NCBI GenBank assembly: GCA_023229175.1
Contig: JALNZV010000002.1
Span: 124,001-188,000, forward strand
Direction: 5' to 3'
DNA length: 64,000 nt
Origin: Tissierellaceae bacterium
GTDB lineage: Bacteria > Bacillota > Clostridia > Tissierellales > Tissierellaceae
Numbering within the stretch: position 1 is the first letter of the stretch; the number at the start of each line of letters is the position of its first letter. A program made the translations under genes and the position numbers. A model generated the notes under the pieces. That model was not told the origin of the DNA. It searched no databases and saw nothing but the letters and a program-made list of their open reading frames with translations. Below, piece after piece: positions 1 through 6,774 of the stretch.

Positions 1-1537
1 TATATTATTATTTACTATATTATTTAATTTTATAACTATACCAAAAAAAGTTAATGCAGAAGCTTTAACAATGTCTTATGGTTTGTATATGTTTTTAGCA
101 GCAGCTTATGCGGCAGGATTAACTTATGTTGGTGTTACATCAGTAAAGGAATTGTCAGCTGAAGGTAAACTTATGTATGATGAGTTTATGAAGGAATTAG
201 ATAATTTACCAGAATATGACCCAGAAAGACCACCAAACGAACCACAAAAGCCACCCGGTGGAAGTAATTGGGCTAAATTTGCTTTAGGTGGACTATTAGG
301 CTTTAATACTGCAAGAAGTTTTAGAAATTTAGTTGATAATGTTAAAGATTTTTTTAACCTTCTTTCTTCTACAAATGGTCATGATGTATATTATCCGGGC
401 TCAACTATTATTAGTAGGAATGATGATTTTACCGTTCGTCCTAAATCAGTTTCTGGAAAATTTTCACATTCTGGTAATTTAGTTATGACTTGGGGTCAAA
501 ATATTTTTATTGCAAGAGTTGATAATCTTCAACTTGTTTCTTTTACTATAAATGGTCATGAGTTTTTCCCTAAACCTCCATTTTATAATTTGACTGAGAT
601 AAAGGGAGAAAATGAAAAAATTTTATCTTTTTATGTTAGTACTGATTTAAACGAAGTTTCTATTTTTAATTCTGGTTATCGTAGATTAAAAGATATTAAT
701 ATAAGAAAATATTTAATTAAAGATGTTACCCCTCCATCTGATGATTTTTTTGATGATTATTTGGAAAATATTGGTTTTTACAAAGATAATAATAGTTATA
801 TAAATTCTAATAATCCTGATGATATTAAACCAGTTTTACCAAAATTTGACTACTCAAAATTACCTGAAGATAAATTAAAATCTAATCCCGATGGTACATT
901 GACATATGAAGGTACAGAAGATGATTTAATAGATGATTTATTAAATACAATAAATCCTAATGATATGTTTGAAATTGACCCATTATCAAATCCTTTACCT
1001 ACTCCAATACCTATACCCGAAGGTGGAGGATTTATTATACCAACTGCTGACCCTGGTGGCAATCCTGACCCTGGAGAAAATCCTGACCCTGGAGAGAACC
1101 CTGACCCTGGTGGCAATCCTGACCCTGGAGAAAATCCTGACCCTGGAGAGAACCCTGACCCTGGTGGCAATCCTGACCCTGGAGAAAATCCTGACCCTGG
1201 AGAGAACCCTGACCCTGGTGGCAATCCTGACCCTGGTGGAATGTTAGATACTGATGTAGATGTAGATTTAGATGTAGATAAATTAAAAAAACCTAGACAA
1301 TGGAGTCTTAAGTTCCCCTTTTCGATACCCTGGGATTTGGCACGTGTAATTGGATTATTCTCACATTCGCCAGAGGAACCGGACCTTGGTATAAATATTG
1401 ATACAAGCTATCTAAAACTTAACTATGATATAGATTTAGATCTAATTGGTTTACCAATAAGATTTTTACGGTATGTTGCTACGGCATTCTTTGTATTTTG
1501 GTTGGCAGGTAAAACTAGGGACGTGATTAAATGGTAA
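1..1537 (+). CDS. Inovirus pIII-like minor coat/adsorption protein, 5' partial
   Basis: The reading frame is open to the left edge of the window. The residues before the ATG at 71 read as the hydrophobic core and cleavage region of a signal peptide (ILLFTILFNF, then PKKVNA before EA), so the true start lies upstream and the ATG at 71 is internal. The visible part is about 510 residues: a globular N-domain, an acidic linker, a Pro-Gly-Asp/Glu repeat, a conserved-looking segment with KFPFSIPWDLARVIGLF, and one C-terminal membrane helix (YVATAFFVFWLAG) with a basic tail. Signal peptide, glycine-rich linker and C-terminal anchor are the layout of filamentous-phage pIII, which caps the virion and binds the host. 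It overlaps the next gene by ATGGTAA and sits just before pVI-like and Zot genes. The role is inferred from layout and context. Confidence 0.75.
   Translation, partial: ILLFTILFNFITIPKKVNAEALTMSYGLYMFLAAAYAAGLTYVGVTSVKELSAEGKLMYDEFMKELDNLPEYDPERPPNEPQKPPGGSNWAKFALGGLLGFNTARSFRNLVDNVKDFFNLLSSTNGHDVYYPGSTIISRNDDFTVRPKSVSGKFSHSGNLVMTWGQNIFIARVDNLQLVSFTINGHEFFPKPPFYNLTEIKGENEKILSFYVSTDLNEVSIFNSGYRRLKDINIRKYLIKDVTPPSDDFFDDYLENIGFYKDNNSYINSNNPDDIKPVLPKFDYSKLPEDKLKSNPDGTLTYEGTEDDLIDDLLNTINPNDMFEIDPLSNPLPTPIPIPEGGGFIIPTADPGGNPDPGENPDPGENPDPGGNPDPGENPDPGENPDPGGNPDPGENPDPGENPDPGGNPDPGGMLDTDVDVDLDVDKLKKPRQWSLKFPFSIPWDLARVIGLFSHSPEEPDLGINIDTSYLKLNYDIDLDLIGLPIRFLRYVATAFFVFWLAGKTRDVIKW
1049..1240 (+). repeat. 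In-frame tandem repeat, 18-bp units in 54-bp triplets
   Basis: Ten 18-bp units encode D-P-G-(G/E)-N-P and are followed by a partial copy. They are grouped in three identical 54-bp triplets (1049-1102, 1103-1156, 1157-1210) plus an incomplete fourth. Every unit stays in frame inside the pIII-like gene. The near-perfect DNA identity between triplets points to recent duplication. It probably forms an extended flexible linker, like the glycine-rich linkers of pIII proteins. Confidence 0.95.
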
Positions 1538-1788
1538 TGAATTTTATATTTGCAGTATTAAACAAATTAATAGGTATCATGGAAACAATGGCAGACTTTT
1601 TTTATAGTTTGTTACCCAACTCTCCATTTACTATTATAGAAAATAGCGAATTTAATGGCCTAATAGCACAAATTAATTATTTTATACCAATATATGAATT
1701 TGTAGCTATTATGGAAGGTTGGCTAATAGCCATCAGTGTTTGGTATATATACTCGATATTCGCACGTTGGATAAAGGCTATACAATAG
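1531..1788 (+). CDS. Inovirus pVI-like small membrane protein
   Basis: This is an 85-residue protein with an N-terminal hydrophobic segment (FIFAVLNKLIGIM) and a second helix near the C-terminus (WLIAISVWYIYSIF) followed by the basic end ARWIKAIQ. Its start overlaps the stop codon of the pIII-like gene. A second in-frame ATG at 1537 is also possible. A small two-helix protein between pIII and the Zot ATPase corresponds to pVI of filamentous phages, which holds pIII at the virion end. I recognise it by size, topology and position, not by a diagnostic catalytic motif. It ends 10 nt before the Zot gene, so the three genes are probably co-transcribed. Confidence 0.65.
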   Translation: MVMNFIFAVLNKLIGIMETMADFFYSLLPNSPFTIIENSEFNGLIAQINYFIPIYEFVAIMEGWLIAISVWYIYSIFARWIKAIQ

Positions 1789-1798
1789 GAGTGATAAT

Positions 1799-2497
1799 AT
1801 GATATGGCTTTATTCTGGTACTCCTGGTAGTGGTAAATCCTATCATGCCGTATATGATATATTAAAAAAAGTACGAAGAAAAAAGAAAAATAAAGTAATA
1901 GCAAATTTCCCTCTATTGCTTAAAAAGGATAATCAAAAGGATAATTTTATTTATATAGATAACTCGGAATTAACCATAGAATATTTAGAAAATTATGCTA
2001 AACAAAATCATTTTATTGGTTTGGAGGGACAAACCCTTGTTGTAGTAGATGAAGCTCAACTATTATATAATTCTAGGGACTGGGGCACCAATTCAAAAAA
2101 GAGAATGGCCTGGATAAAATTCTTTTCTCAACATAGAAAATATGGATATAATTTCATCTTAATAGCTCAATTTGACAAGATGATTGATAAACAAATCCGG
2201 GCCCTAATTGAATACGAAGTATCTCATATGAAAATGAATAATTTCTTTTGGTTTTTACCTGCTTCATTCTTTTTAGCAATAGAACGTTGGTATGGCCAAA
2301 AAATGAAAACTGGCCACCAAATTATACCATATAGAAAATCTATAGCATCGTCATATAATTCTTATGTTACTTTTGATAACGAAAACTTATTAGTAAAAAA
2401 AGTAGATGAAGAAAAACAAAAAAAAGAATTTTCAAAAAAAGAAAAAATAGTTAAAACTAATAAATTTAAAATTATAGAAAAAGTAAGTTCAAATTAG
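1799..2497 (+). CDS. Zot/gpI-family phage morphogenesis ATPase
   Basis: This 232-residue P-loop protein starts with MIWLYSGTPGSGKS, a Walker A at residues 7-14. It has a Walker B, TLVVVDEAQ, near 79-87 and a FILIAQ sensor-like strand near 119-124. A hydrophobic stretch (WFLPASFFLAI, about 151-161) can serve as the single membrane anchor, followed by a lysine-rich tail. This is the Zonular occludens toxin/gene I family, the inner-membrane motor that extrudes and assembles filamentous phage; it is the hallmark gene of inoviruses. An SD (GGAGTG) lies 6 nt before the ATG. It closes the pIII-pVI-Zot structural module and is followed by the long non-coding region. Confidence 0.9.
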   Translation: MIWLYSGTPGSGKSYHAVYDILKKVRRKKKNKVIANFPLLLKKDNQKDNFIYIDNSELTIEYLENYAKQNHFIGLEGQTLVVVDEAQLLYNSRDWGTNSKKRMAWIKFFSQHRKYGYNFILIAQFDKMIDKQIRALIEYEVSHMKMNNFFWFLPASFFLAIERWYGQKMKTGHQIIPYRKSIASSYNSYVTFDNENLLVKKVDEEKQKKEFSKKEKIVKTNKFKIIEKVSSN

Positions 2498-2711
2498 ACC
2501 CATTTAGACGGTCAAATACTGAAAAACTATAAAAAAACCTATAAATCCTTAAAATATGGATTAATATACTCTTAATATCTATCAAATGGCTAAATTTCAA
2601 CGTTTGTATGACGTCTAAATTGACCTTTTAAGGCCTTTAAATTAAATATAGATACAATAGTATTCAAAATCAATAAATTTAAAAACATGTTGTAAAATTG
2701 ATGTTATTATT

Positions 2712-2727
2712 TGGCACAGAAATTGCA
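2712..2727 (+). promoter_or_regulatory. Perfect sigma-54 (RpoN) promoter consensus
   Basis: The 16-mer TGGCACAGAAATTGCA fits TGGCACRNNNNTTGCW at every fixed position, with GG and GC elements at the correct 10-nt separation (-24/-12). Transcription would start near 2738 and run through the hairpins toward rep and the integrase gene. No rpoN or enhancer-binding protein gene is in the window. The match is seen directly; use as a promoter is inference. Confidence 0.6.
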
Positions 2728-2766
2728 CTTCTCTGGCTCCGAGGCTATTACACAATAAAGTAAGCG

Positions 2767-2861
2767 ATTTTAAATGCTAAAATAAAAAAGCAGAAGGAAA
2801 AGAAAAGTACTGGGGTGACTTCCCTGTATTCCTTCGGCACCAGTCTAGCAGCATTTAAAAT
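2767..2861 (+). other. Long imperfect hairpin (phage packaging-signal/origin candidate)
   Basis: An outer 12-bp perfect inverted repeat (2767-2778 with 2850-2861) encloses a 10-bp stem with one mismatch (2790-2799 with 2829-2838). That in turn encloses TACTGGG/CCCTGTA with one mismatch (2808-2814 with 2822-2828). Long imperfect hairpins in the non-coding region are how filamentous phage DNA is recognised for packaging. Confidence 0.55.
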
Positions 2862-2917
2862 TTACTAAATCAAGGGCGGGGCGGGTTTCCCCGTTTATAT
2901 ACCCTTGATTTAGTAAA
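2861..2917 (+). other. 16-bp perfect inverted repeat with GC-rich inner hairpin
   Basis: Arms 2861-2876 and 2902-2917 are perfect complements (16 bp). The loop carries an inner CGGGG/CCCCG stem (2877-2881 with 2889-2893). It shares base 2861 with the preceding hairpin, so the two would stack end to end in single-stranded DNA. Origin or packaging signal are both possible. A terminator is less likely because no T-run follows. Confidence 0.6.
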
Positions 2918-2972
2918 AGTGCTATCAATATAACTATTTTAACAAAGGTATTAATCCATTTAATATAAAAAA

Positions 2973-3012
2973 GGGACATGCTCCTTGACTAGCACTCTTG
3001 GAGCTTTCTCCC
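2973..3012 (+). other. Third hairpin in the phage intergenic region
   Basis: GGGA and GCTCC (2973-2976, 2980-2984) can pair with GGAGC and TCCC (3000-3004, 3009-3012), separated by short internal loops. A run of A follows. This is a weaker structure than the two hairpins upstream. Confidence 0.35.
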
Positions 3013-3132
3013 AAAAAATTTAATAATAAATTAATGTAGGATTTTAAAGTGCTGTTAAATCCGAATTGCTTTACTTGAGTAGTATCGCACTTAATGCGAT
3101 TGTCTCAAAATACAATAACTGGGGGTAATGAT

Positions 3133-4056
3133 GTGATAGATTTATTGTCTTATAACTTTACTATCAAGAAGGCTGGAAAGAAGCTTACTATTAAAAAATA
3201 TGATAAATTAAATACTTATAATTTTACTATCAAAAGTATTCGACCAGTTACTAAGGGGAAAAGTGATAAGATGAAAGAAAATTTCTTAAAGTCTTTGGCA
3301 AGGGCTAGGCAAAATGTATTTGATATTATTTCATGCAATGTAAATAATATTCCTGATTATTTTGGGAATAAACAAATGCCTAAATTTATAACTTTAACCT
3401 TTAAGGATAATGTTACAGATTCCAAATTTGCTAACTTGGAGTTTACAAACTTTAATAAAAGGCTCTCTTATTATCTATATGGGGAGAAGAAAAACGTTTT
3501 AAAATATATTTGCATACCAGAGTTTCAAAAAAGAGGGGCAATTCATTACCATGTTTTATATTTTAATTTACCATATATAGAATTTGAGAACTTAGGCCAT
3601 GTATGGGGAAATGGTTTTGTATTTGTTGAATCAGTTAAAGATAATATCGAAGATTATGCCAAATATGTTGCAAAGTACATGAACAAGGAAAATTCCAAAG
3701 GAGAGGAGAACTTTGATATCTATCTTAGCAAAGGTATGCTAAATCAGAAAAGATATTTTACTAGTAGGGGGCTGAAAAGGCCAATAGTTTATAAACTATT
3801 GGTTGAACATGAAACTTATGAAATGATTGTTGCTTATCTTAAAGATTTTAATATTGACAACTATACTTATGAAAATGAATTTATAGGTAAGGTTGAACAA
3901 TTAGATTATGAAATTATTGATAGAGATGTTTTAAAGACACTATTTGAAACTATAAAAGAATTGGTTAAGGATTTGCTAAAAACTTATAATCGTCCTATAA
4001 AATTAAAAAGAAGTGATTTTTATCCTACTAATGAGGTGTCACCATGGCAAATATAA
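3133..4056 (+). CDS. HUH rolling-circle replication initiator (Rep)
   Basis: A protein of about 307 residues carries the three Rep signatures: FITLTFK (about 85-91), a GAIHYHVLYF HUH metal site (about 136-145), and YVAKYMNK (about 178-185) with the candidate nicking tyrosine in a YxxKY context. It would nick one strand of the phage origin and start rolling-circle replication. I choose the GTG at 3133 because GGGGGT lies 6 nt upstream. An ATG at 3094 is in frame but sits inside a small hairpin (ATCGCA/TGCGAT) and has no SD. The gene overlaps the integrase gene by 13 nt. A single HUH Rep of this kind replaces gpII in many Gram-positive inoviruses and related plasmids. Confidence 0.88.
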   Translation: MIDLLSYNFTIKKAGKKLTIKKYDKLNTYNFTIKSIRPVTKGKSDKMKENFLKSLARARQNVFDIISCNVNNIPDYFGNKQMPKFITLTFKDNVTDSKFANLEFTNFNKRLSYYLYGEKKNVLKYICIPEFQKRGAIHYHVLYFNLPYIEFENLGHVWGNGFVFVESVKDNIEDYAKYVAKYMNKENSKGEENFDIYLSKGMLNQKRYFTSRGLKRPIVYKLLVEHETYEMIVAYLKDFNIDNYTYENEFIGKVEQLDYEIIDRDVLKTLFETIKELVKDLLKTYNRPIKLKRSDFYPTNEVSPWQI

Positions 4057-4985
4057 GTAAAATTTTAGATATATTCTTATTGGATAGAGAATTGAAGGGT
4101 AATACAGAAAAAACAATATTTAACTATAGGCAGCAAATTCAATATTTTATAGATTTTACTGGTGATATTGATGTTAAAAATATAAATCTGCATTTATTAA
4201 ATGAATATCAATTATATTTGAAAACCAAGGATAGGTATGAAAATCATCCATTTAAGGGTAAAGATGTCGGCAGTATAAAAAAAATTACTTTACAGTCCTA
4301 TATAAGACAATTAAGAGTATTTATTAAATATCTTTATGATGAAGAATATTTGGAAATTGATTTGACAAAGAAGTTTAAATTGCCTAAGGCTCCTAAAAAA
4401 GTTATAGAAGTATTAACAGATGATGAAATTAATATCTTGTTCTCTGTATATAAGGAAACTTCTGAATTAGAATTGAGGAATAAATGTATAATTGCCTTAA
4501 TGTTAGACTCTGGACTTCGTAAAAGTGAAGTAATTGCTTTAGAATATGATGATATATACTTTACTAATAATTACATTAAAGTATCTGGAAAAGGCCAAAA
4601 AGAACGCATAGTACCTTTAGGGGTTACAACTAAAAAATTATTAATGAAGTACATTAGTAATAGGTCTATGACAGAATACCAAAGTAAAAGGTTATTTATT
4701 AATAAGAACTTAATGCCTTTATCAGATAATGCTATTAAAATGATGTTTGTACGTTTGAAAAAGAGAACTGGAATAGAACGTTTACATGCACATCTACTTA
4801 GGCATACATTTGCAACTAAGTATATTATCAATGGTGGAGATATCTTTTCTCTACAACAAATACTGGGCCATACTACCCTAGATATGGTTAGACGATATTC
4901 TCACTTGGCTTCTGCATATGTAATTTCAAATCATAAGAGATTATCACCATTAGATGAACTGCATAGAAAAAAATATAGTTATTAG
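4044..4985 (+). CDS. Tyrosine recombinase / phage integrase (XerC/D-like)
   Basis: This 313-residue recombinase has an N-terminal SAM-like core-binding domain (1-110) and a catalytic domain with the full set of residues: Arg159 in SGLRKSE, Lys183 in SGKGQK, His250-x-x-Arg253 in HLLRHTFAT, His276 in LGHTT and Tyr285 in RRYSHL. It should be active. It overlaps the end of rep and has its own SD (GAGGTG, 4032-4037), so replication and integration genes are co-expressed. Most inoviruses borrow host XerCD; this element carries its own enzyme, consistent with insertion beside the tRNA-Lys gene at 5313. An adjacent excisionase is not recognisable. Confidence 0.93.
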   Translation: MANISKILDIFLLDRELKGNTEKTIFNYRQQIQYFIDFTGDIDVKNINLHLLNEYQLYLKTKDRYENHPFKGKDVGSIKKITLQSYIRQLRVFIKYLYDEEYLEIDLTKKFKLPKAPKKVIEVLTDDEINILFSVYKETSELELRNKCIIALMLDSGLRKSEVIALEYDDIYFTNNYIKVSGKGQKERIVPLGVTTKKLLMKYISNRSMTEYQSKRLFINKNLMPLSDNAIKMMFVRLKKRTGIERLHAHLLRHTFATKYIINGGDIFSLQQILGHTTLDMVRRYSHLASAYVISNHKRLSPLDELHRKKYSY

Positions 4986-4994
4986 AGGTGGATT

Positions 4995-5177
4995 ATGAAA
5001 ATTACAATAATAAAAGATGATTTATTAAAGGCCCTGGAGCTAGTAGATGAAGATTATATACAATTAGAGATTAAAGACTTTGATTATGATTTATATGGAT
5101 TATTATTTAATCATTTGTCTATTATTGGAATAGCAGATGAAAGCAAAGAGTATATGCCTATATTGGGAATTGTATGA
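4995..5177 (+). CDS. Small acidic phage protein of unknown function
   Basis: This 60-residue protein begins 9 nt after the integrase stop with a strong SD (GAGGTGG, 3 nt spacing). It is rich in Asp, Glu, Ile and Leu, has no membrane segment and no motif I recognise. The position suggests a role with the integrase (excisionase or regulator) or as an anti-host protein, but nothing in the sequence proves it. It is the last gene of the rep-int transcription unit. Confidence 0.6.
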   Translation: MKITIIKDDLLKALELVDEDYIQLEIKDFDYDLYGLLFNHLSIIGIADESKEYMPILGIV

Positions 5178-5271
5178 AACTTTCAGACTAAATGTATCTA
5201 AATGTCCCCCTTTATGGTCTCATTTAGACTTGTAAAAAACGAATTATTTATACTATCTTTGATTGTATAAT

Positions 5272-5305
5272 AAAAAAAAGAACCTTGTAAAATACAGGGT
5301 TCTTT
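5272..5305 (-). terminator. Intrinsic terminator downstream of tRNA-Lys
   Basis: A 12-bp stem with one G-T pair (5277-5288 with 5294-5305) and a 5-nt loop is followed, on the minus strand, by a run of eight T. It ends tRNA-Lys transcription and lies between the tRNA and the phage genes. Confidence 0.8.
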
Positions 5306-5312
5306 GACTTTA

Positions 5313-5385
5313 TGCACCTTCAGGGATTCGAACCCTGGGCCCACTGATTAAGAGTCAGTTGCTCTGCCGACTGAGCTAAAGGTGC
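5313..5385 (-). tRNA. tRNA-Lys (anticodon CTT), no encoded CCA
   Basis: The cloverleaf can be folded by eye: acceptor GCACCTT/AAGGTGC, D-arm GCTC/GAGC, anticodon stem ACTGA/TCAGT around the loop CTCTTAA, T-arm CAGGG/CCCTG with TTCGAAT, discriminator A. After the discriminator the sequence is TAAAG instead of CCA, unlike the tRNA-Leu at 22694. The 3' end faces the inovirus integrase module, the usual orientation for a tRNA used as attB. The cca gene at 26227 can supply the missing CCA. Confidence 0.95.
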
Positions 5386-5456
5386 AAATCAATCAACATT
5401 TAATATTATACTCCTAATAATTTCATTTGTCCATAGTTATTTTTAAAAAAAATACT

Positions 5457-5480
5457 AAATAGGGTATGTCTACCCTATTT
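5457..5480 (-). terminator. Intrinsic terminator of the first degV gene
   Basis: A 10-bp perfect stem (5457-5466 with 5471-5480) with a 4-nt loop is followed on the minus strand by a T-rich tract. It starts 9 nt after the degV stop. Confidence 0.8.
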
Positions 5481-5489
5481 AGCTTATTA

Positions 5490-6356
5490 TCATTTATAGT
5501 TTTTTCCAAGGAAAAATAATGCAATGGTTCCGGGACCTGAATGAGCCCCAATGGCTGCTCCAATAGTATTTATTAAAAATATTTCCGATCCAAATCTCTC
5601 TTTTATCTGCTCCTTAAGCTTCAGGGCACCCTCCAAATTATCTCCGTGAGTGATGCATATGGTCTGTTCCTTTAAATTGGCTTCTTTTGTTCTTTCCTCC
5701 ATCAAATCTAACATCGATTTAAATACTTTGTTTTTTCCTCGGACCTTTTCAATAGGTACCAGTTTGCCATCTTCCACATCTAGTACTGGTTTGATATTCA
5801 ATAATCCCCCTAGAAATGCTTGAGTTCTGCTAACCCTTCCACCTCTAAATAAATATTCTATATCGTCAACTGTAAATATGGATTCCATATGGTCTCTGTA
5901 AAACTCTATGGCCCTTAGAATTTCCTCTTTTGATTTTCCTTCCTTTACCATCTTAGCTGCATAGTATACTATAAGTCCAAATCCACCAGAAGCAGCCTTT
6001 GTATCTATAATTTCTAGTTTGAAATTTGGGTACTTCTCCTGTATCTGTTCTTTTACAAATACAGATGTCTGATATGTACCTGATAACCCCGATGAAAAGG
6101 CAATGTATATTATATCTTCATCATTTTTTGCATACTCTTCAAATTTGTCATTGAATATATTTGGCGGTATTTGAGCTGTTTTATATATTATTCCTTCTTT
6201 CATGCCGTCATAAACTTCCTGTGGTGTAATGGTTTCTCCGTCAAAATACTCCTTGTCGTCTTTTATGACTACTATGGGTACTGTATCTATATTGTACTCC
6301 TCTAGTATGTCCTTGGGCAAATCACATGCACTGTCACTTAGTATTCTAACTCCCAT
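5490..6356 (-). CDS. DegV family protein
   Basis: This 288-residue protein begins MGVRILSDSACDLP, the typical DegV N-terminus. It contains YIAFSSGLSGTYQTS and FRGGRVSRTQAFLGGLLNIKPVL, the segments that line the fatty-acid pocket, and ends near GPGTIALFF. DegV proteins bind a single fatty acid and, as FakB subunits, present it to the kinase FakA for phosphorylation. No fakA is in the window, so the partner is unknown. I place the start at 6356 because GGAGGG lies upstream with good spacing; an in-frame ATG 33 nt further up lacks this. A second paralog lies at 23956-24798. Confidence 0.9.
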   Translation of the reverse strand: MGVRILSDSACDLPKDILEEYNIDTVPIVVIKDDKEYFDGETITPQEVYDGMKEGIIYKTAQIPPNIFNDKFEEYAKNDEDIIYIAFSSGLSGTYQTSVFVKEQIQEKYPNFKLEIIDTKAASGGFGLIVYYAAKMVKEGKSKEEILRAIEFYRDHMESIFTVDDIEYLFRGGRVSRTQAFLGGLLNIKPVLDVEDGKLVPIEKVRGKNKVFKSMLDLMEERTKEANLKEQTICITHGDNLEGALKLKEQIKERFGSEIFLINTIGAAIGAHSGPGTIALFFLGKNYK

Positions 6357-6478
6357 ATAAATCCCTCCCTTTCCTCTTATATTATACACTATTATATCAA
6401 TATAATTAATATTAATTAGTGTTTTTTGGCATATTTCTATATTCCATAAATAAATATTATTAAGAGGAGTTGAGGTGT

Positions 6479-6577
6479 ATGAAACTGTTTTTCGTAAAGA
6501 AAAAAACTTTGTATTGGCTAGTTGCCATTACACTTGCTGTCCTTGTGTTTATTATCGTCTACTTTATCCTATTTTGA
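6479..6577 (+). CDS. Small single-pass membrane protein, 32 residues
   Basis: ATG at 6479 follows AGAGGAGTTGAGGTGT, which offers SD sequences. The product is a basic N-terminus (MKLFFVKKKTLYW) then about 18 hydrophobic residues (LVAITLAVLVFIIVYFILF) to the stop. A terminator follows 3 nt after the stop, so this is a complete mini-transcription unit. It resembles the membrane-anchor N-terminus of clostridial sporulation cell-wall enzymes without any catalytic domain. That similarity is an impression; the function is unknown. Confidence 0.6.
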   Translation: MKLFFVKKKTLYWLVAITLAVLVFIIVYFILF

Positions 6578-6580
6578 TTA

Positions 6581-6608
6581 AAAAATAGTAGGTAAACCTA
6601 CTATTTTT
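6581..6608. terminator. Bidirectional terminator between convergent small genes
   Basis: A 12-bp perfect stem (6581-6592 with 6597-6608) has A-runs and T-runs on both sides. It serves the 32-residue membrane gene on the plus strand and the Spo0E-like gene on the minus strand. Confidence 0.85.
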
Positions 6609-6618
6609 TATTTGCTAT

Positions 6619-6774
6619 TTATTCCATATAGTAAAAAGTAATTAATTTATCTAGTTCTTGGCTCAATTTTAATATTTTATCTTTATCTATTTCTCTATTT
6701 ATTACCTCATTTAGCTCTTCCTGTTTCTTTCTGATTCCCTCTTTCAGTTTTAATATTTTCTTGGTATTTTCCAT
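6619..6774 (-). CDS. Spo0E-like aspartyl-phosphate phosphatase
   Basis: This 51-residue protein starts MENTKKILKLKEG and carries the Spo0E family signature LSQELDKLI (about residues 37-45) followed by the helix end FYYME. Spo0E-type phosphatases dephosphorylate Spo0A-P and delay sporulation; they are two-helix proteins of 45-90 residues, so the length fits. An SD (AGGGG) lies 6 nt before the ATG. It stands alone between a divergent peptidase T gene and the shared terminator. Short genes like this are often missed by gene callers. The family call rests on the SQELD motif. Confidence 0.85.
   Translation of the reverse strand: MENTKKILKLKEGIRKKQEELNEVINREIDKDKILKLSQELDKLITFYYME

Larger units (their letters stand above)
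2498..3132. other. Phage intergenic region (origin/packaging candidate)
   Basis: No convincing gene lies between Zot and Rep. The stretch is AT-rich and holds a sigma-54 promoter consensus, three consecutive hairpin structures and an ATTTAGACG inverted pair (2502-2510 and 2612-2620). Filamentous phages keep the replication origin and packaging signal in one such intergenic region, so this is the best candidate here. The exact nick site cannot be named from sequence alone. Confidence 0.6.

Noticed and set aside
850..1224. Minus-strand frame rich in Pro-Gly-Ser opposite the repeat
   Set aside because: It is the mirror of the repeat in the pIII-like gene, has no SD and extends only where the repeat keeps the frame open.
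1049..1240. Possible CRISPR-like or intergenic repeat array
   Set aside because: Units are 18 bp, contiguous without spacers and in frame in a coding region.
5186..5230. XerCD dif-like site for the phage
   Set aside because: I see no 11-6-11 arrangement like known Bacillota dif sites, and the element has its own integrase; the boxes are reported as unexplained instead.
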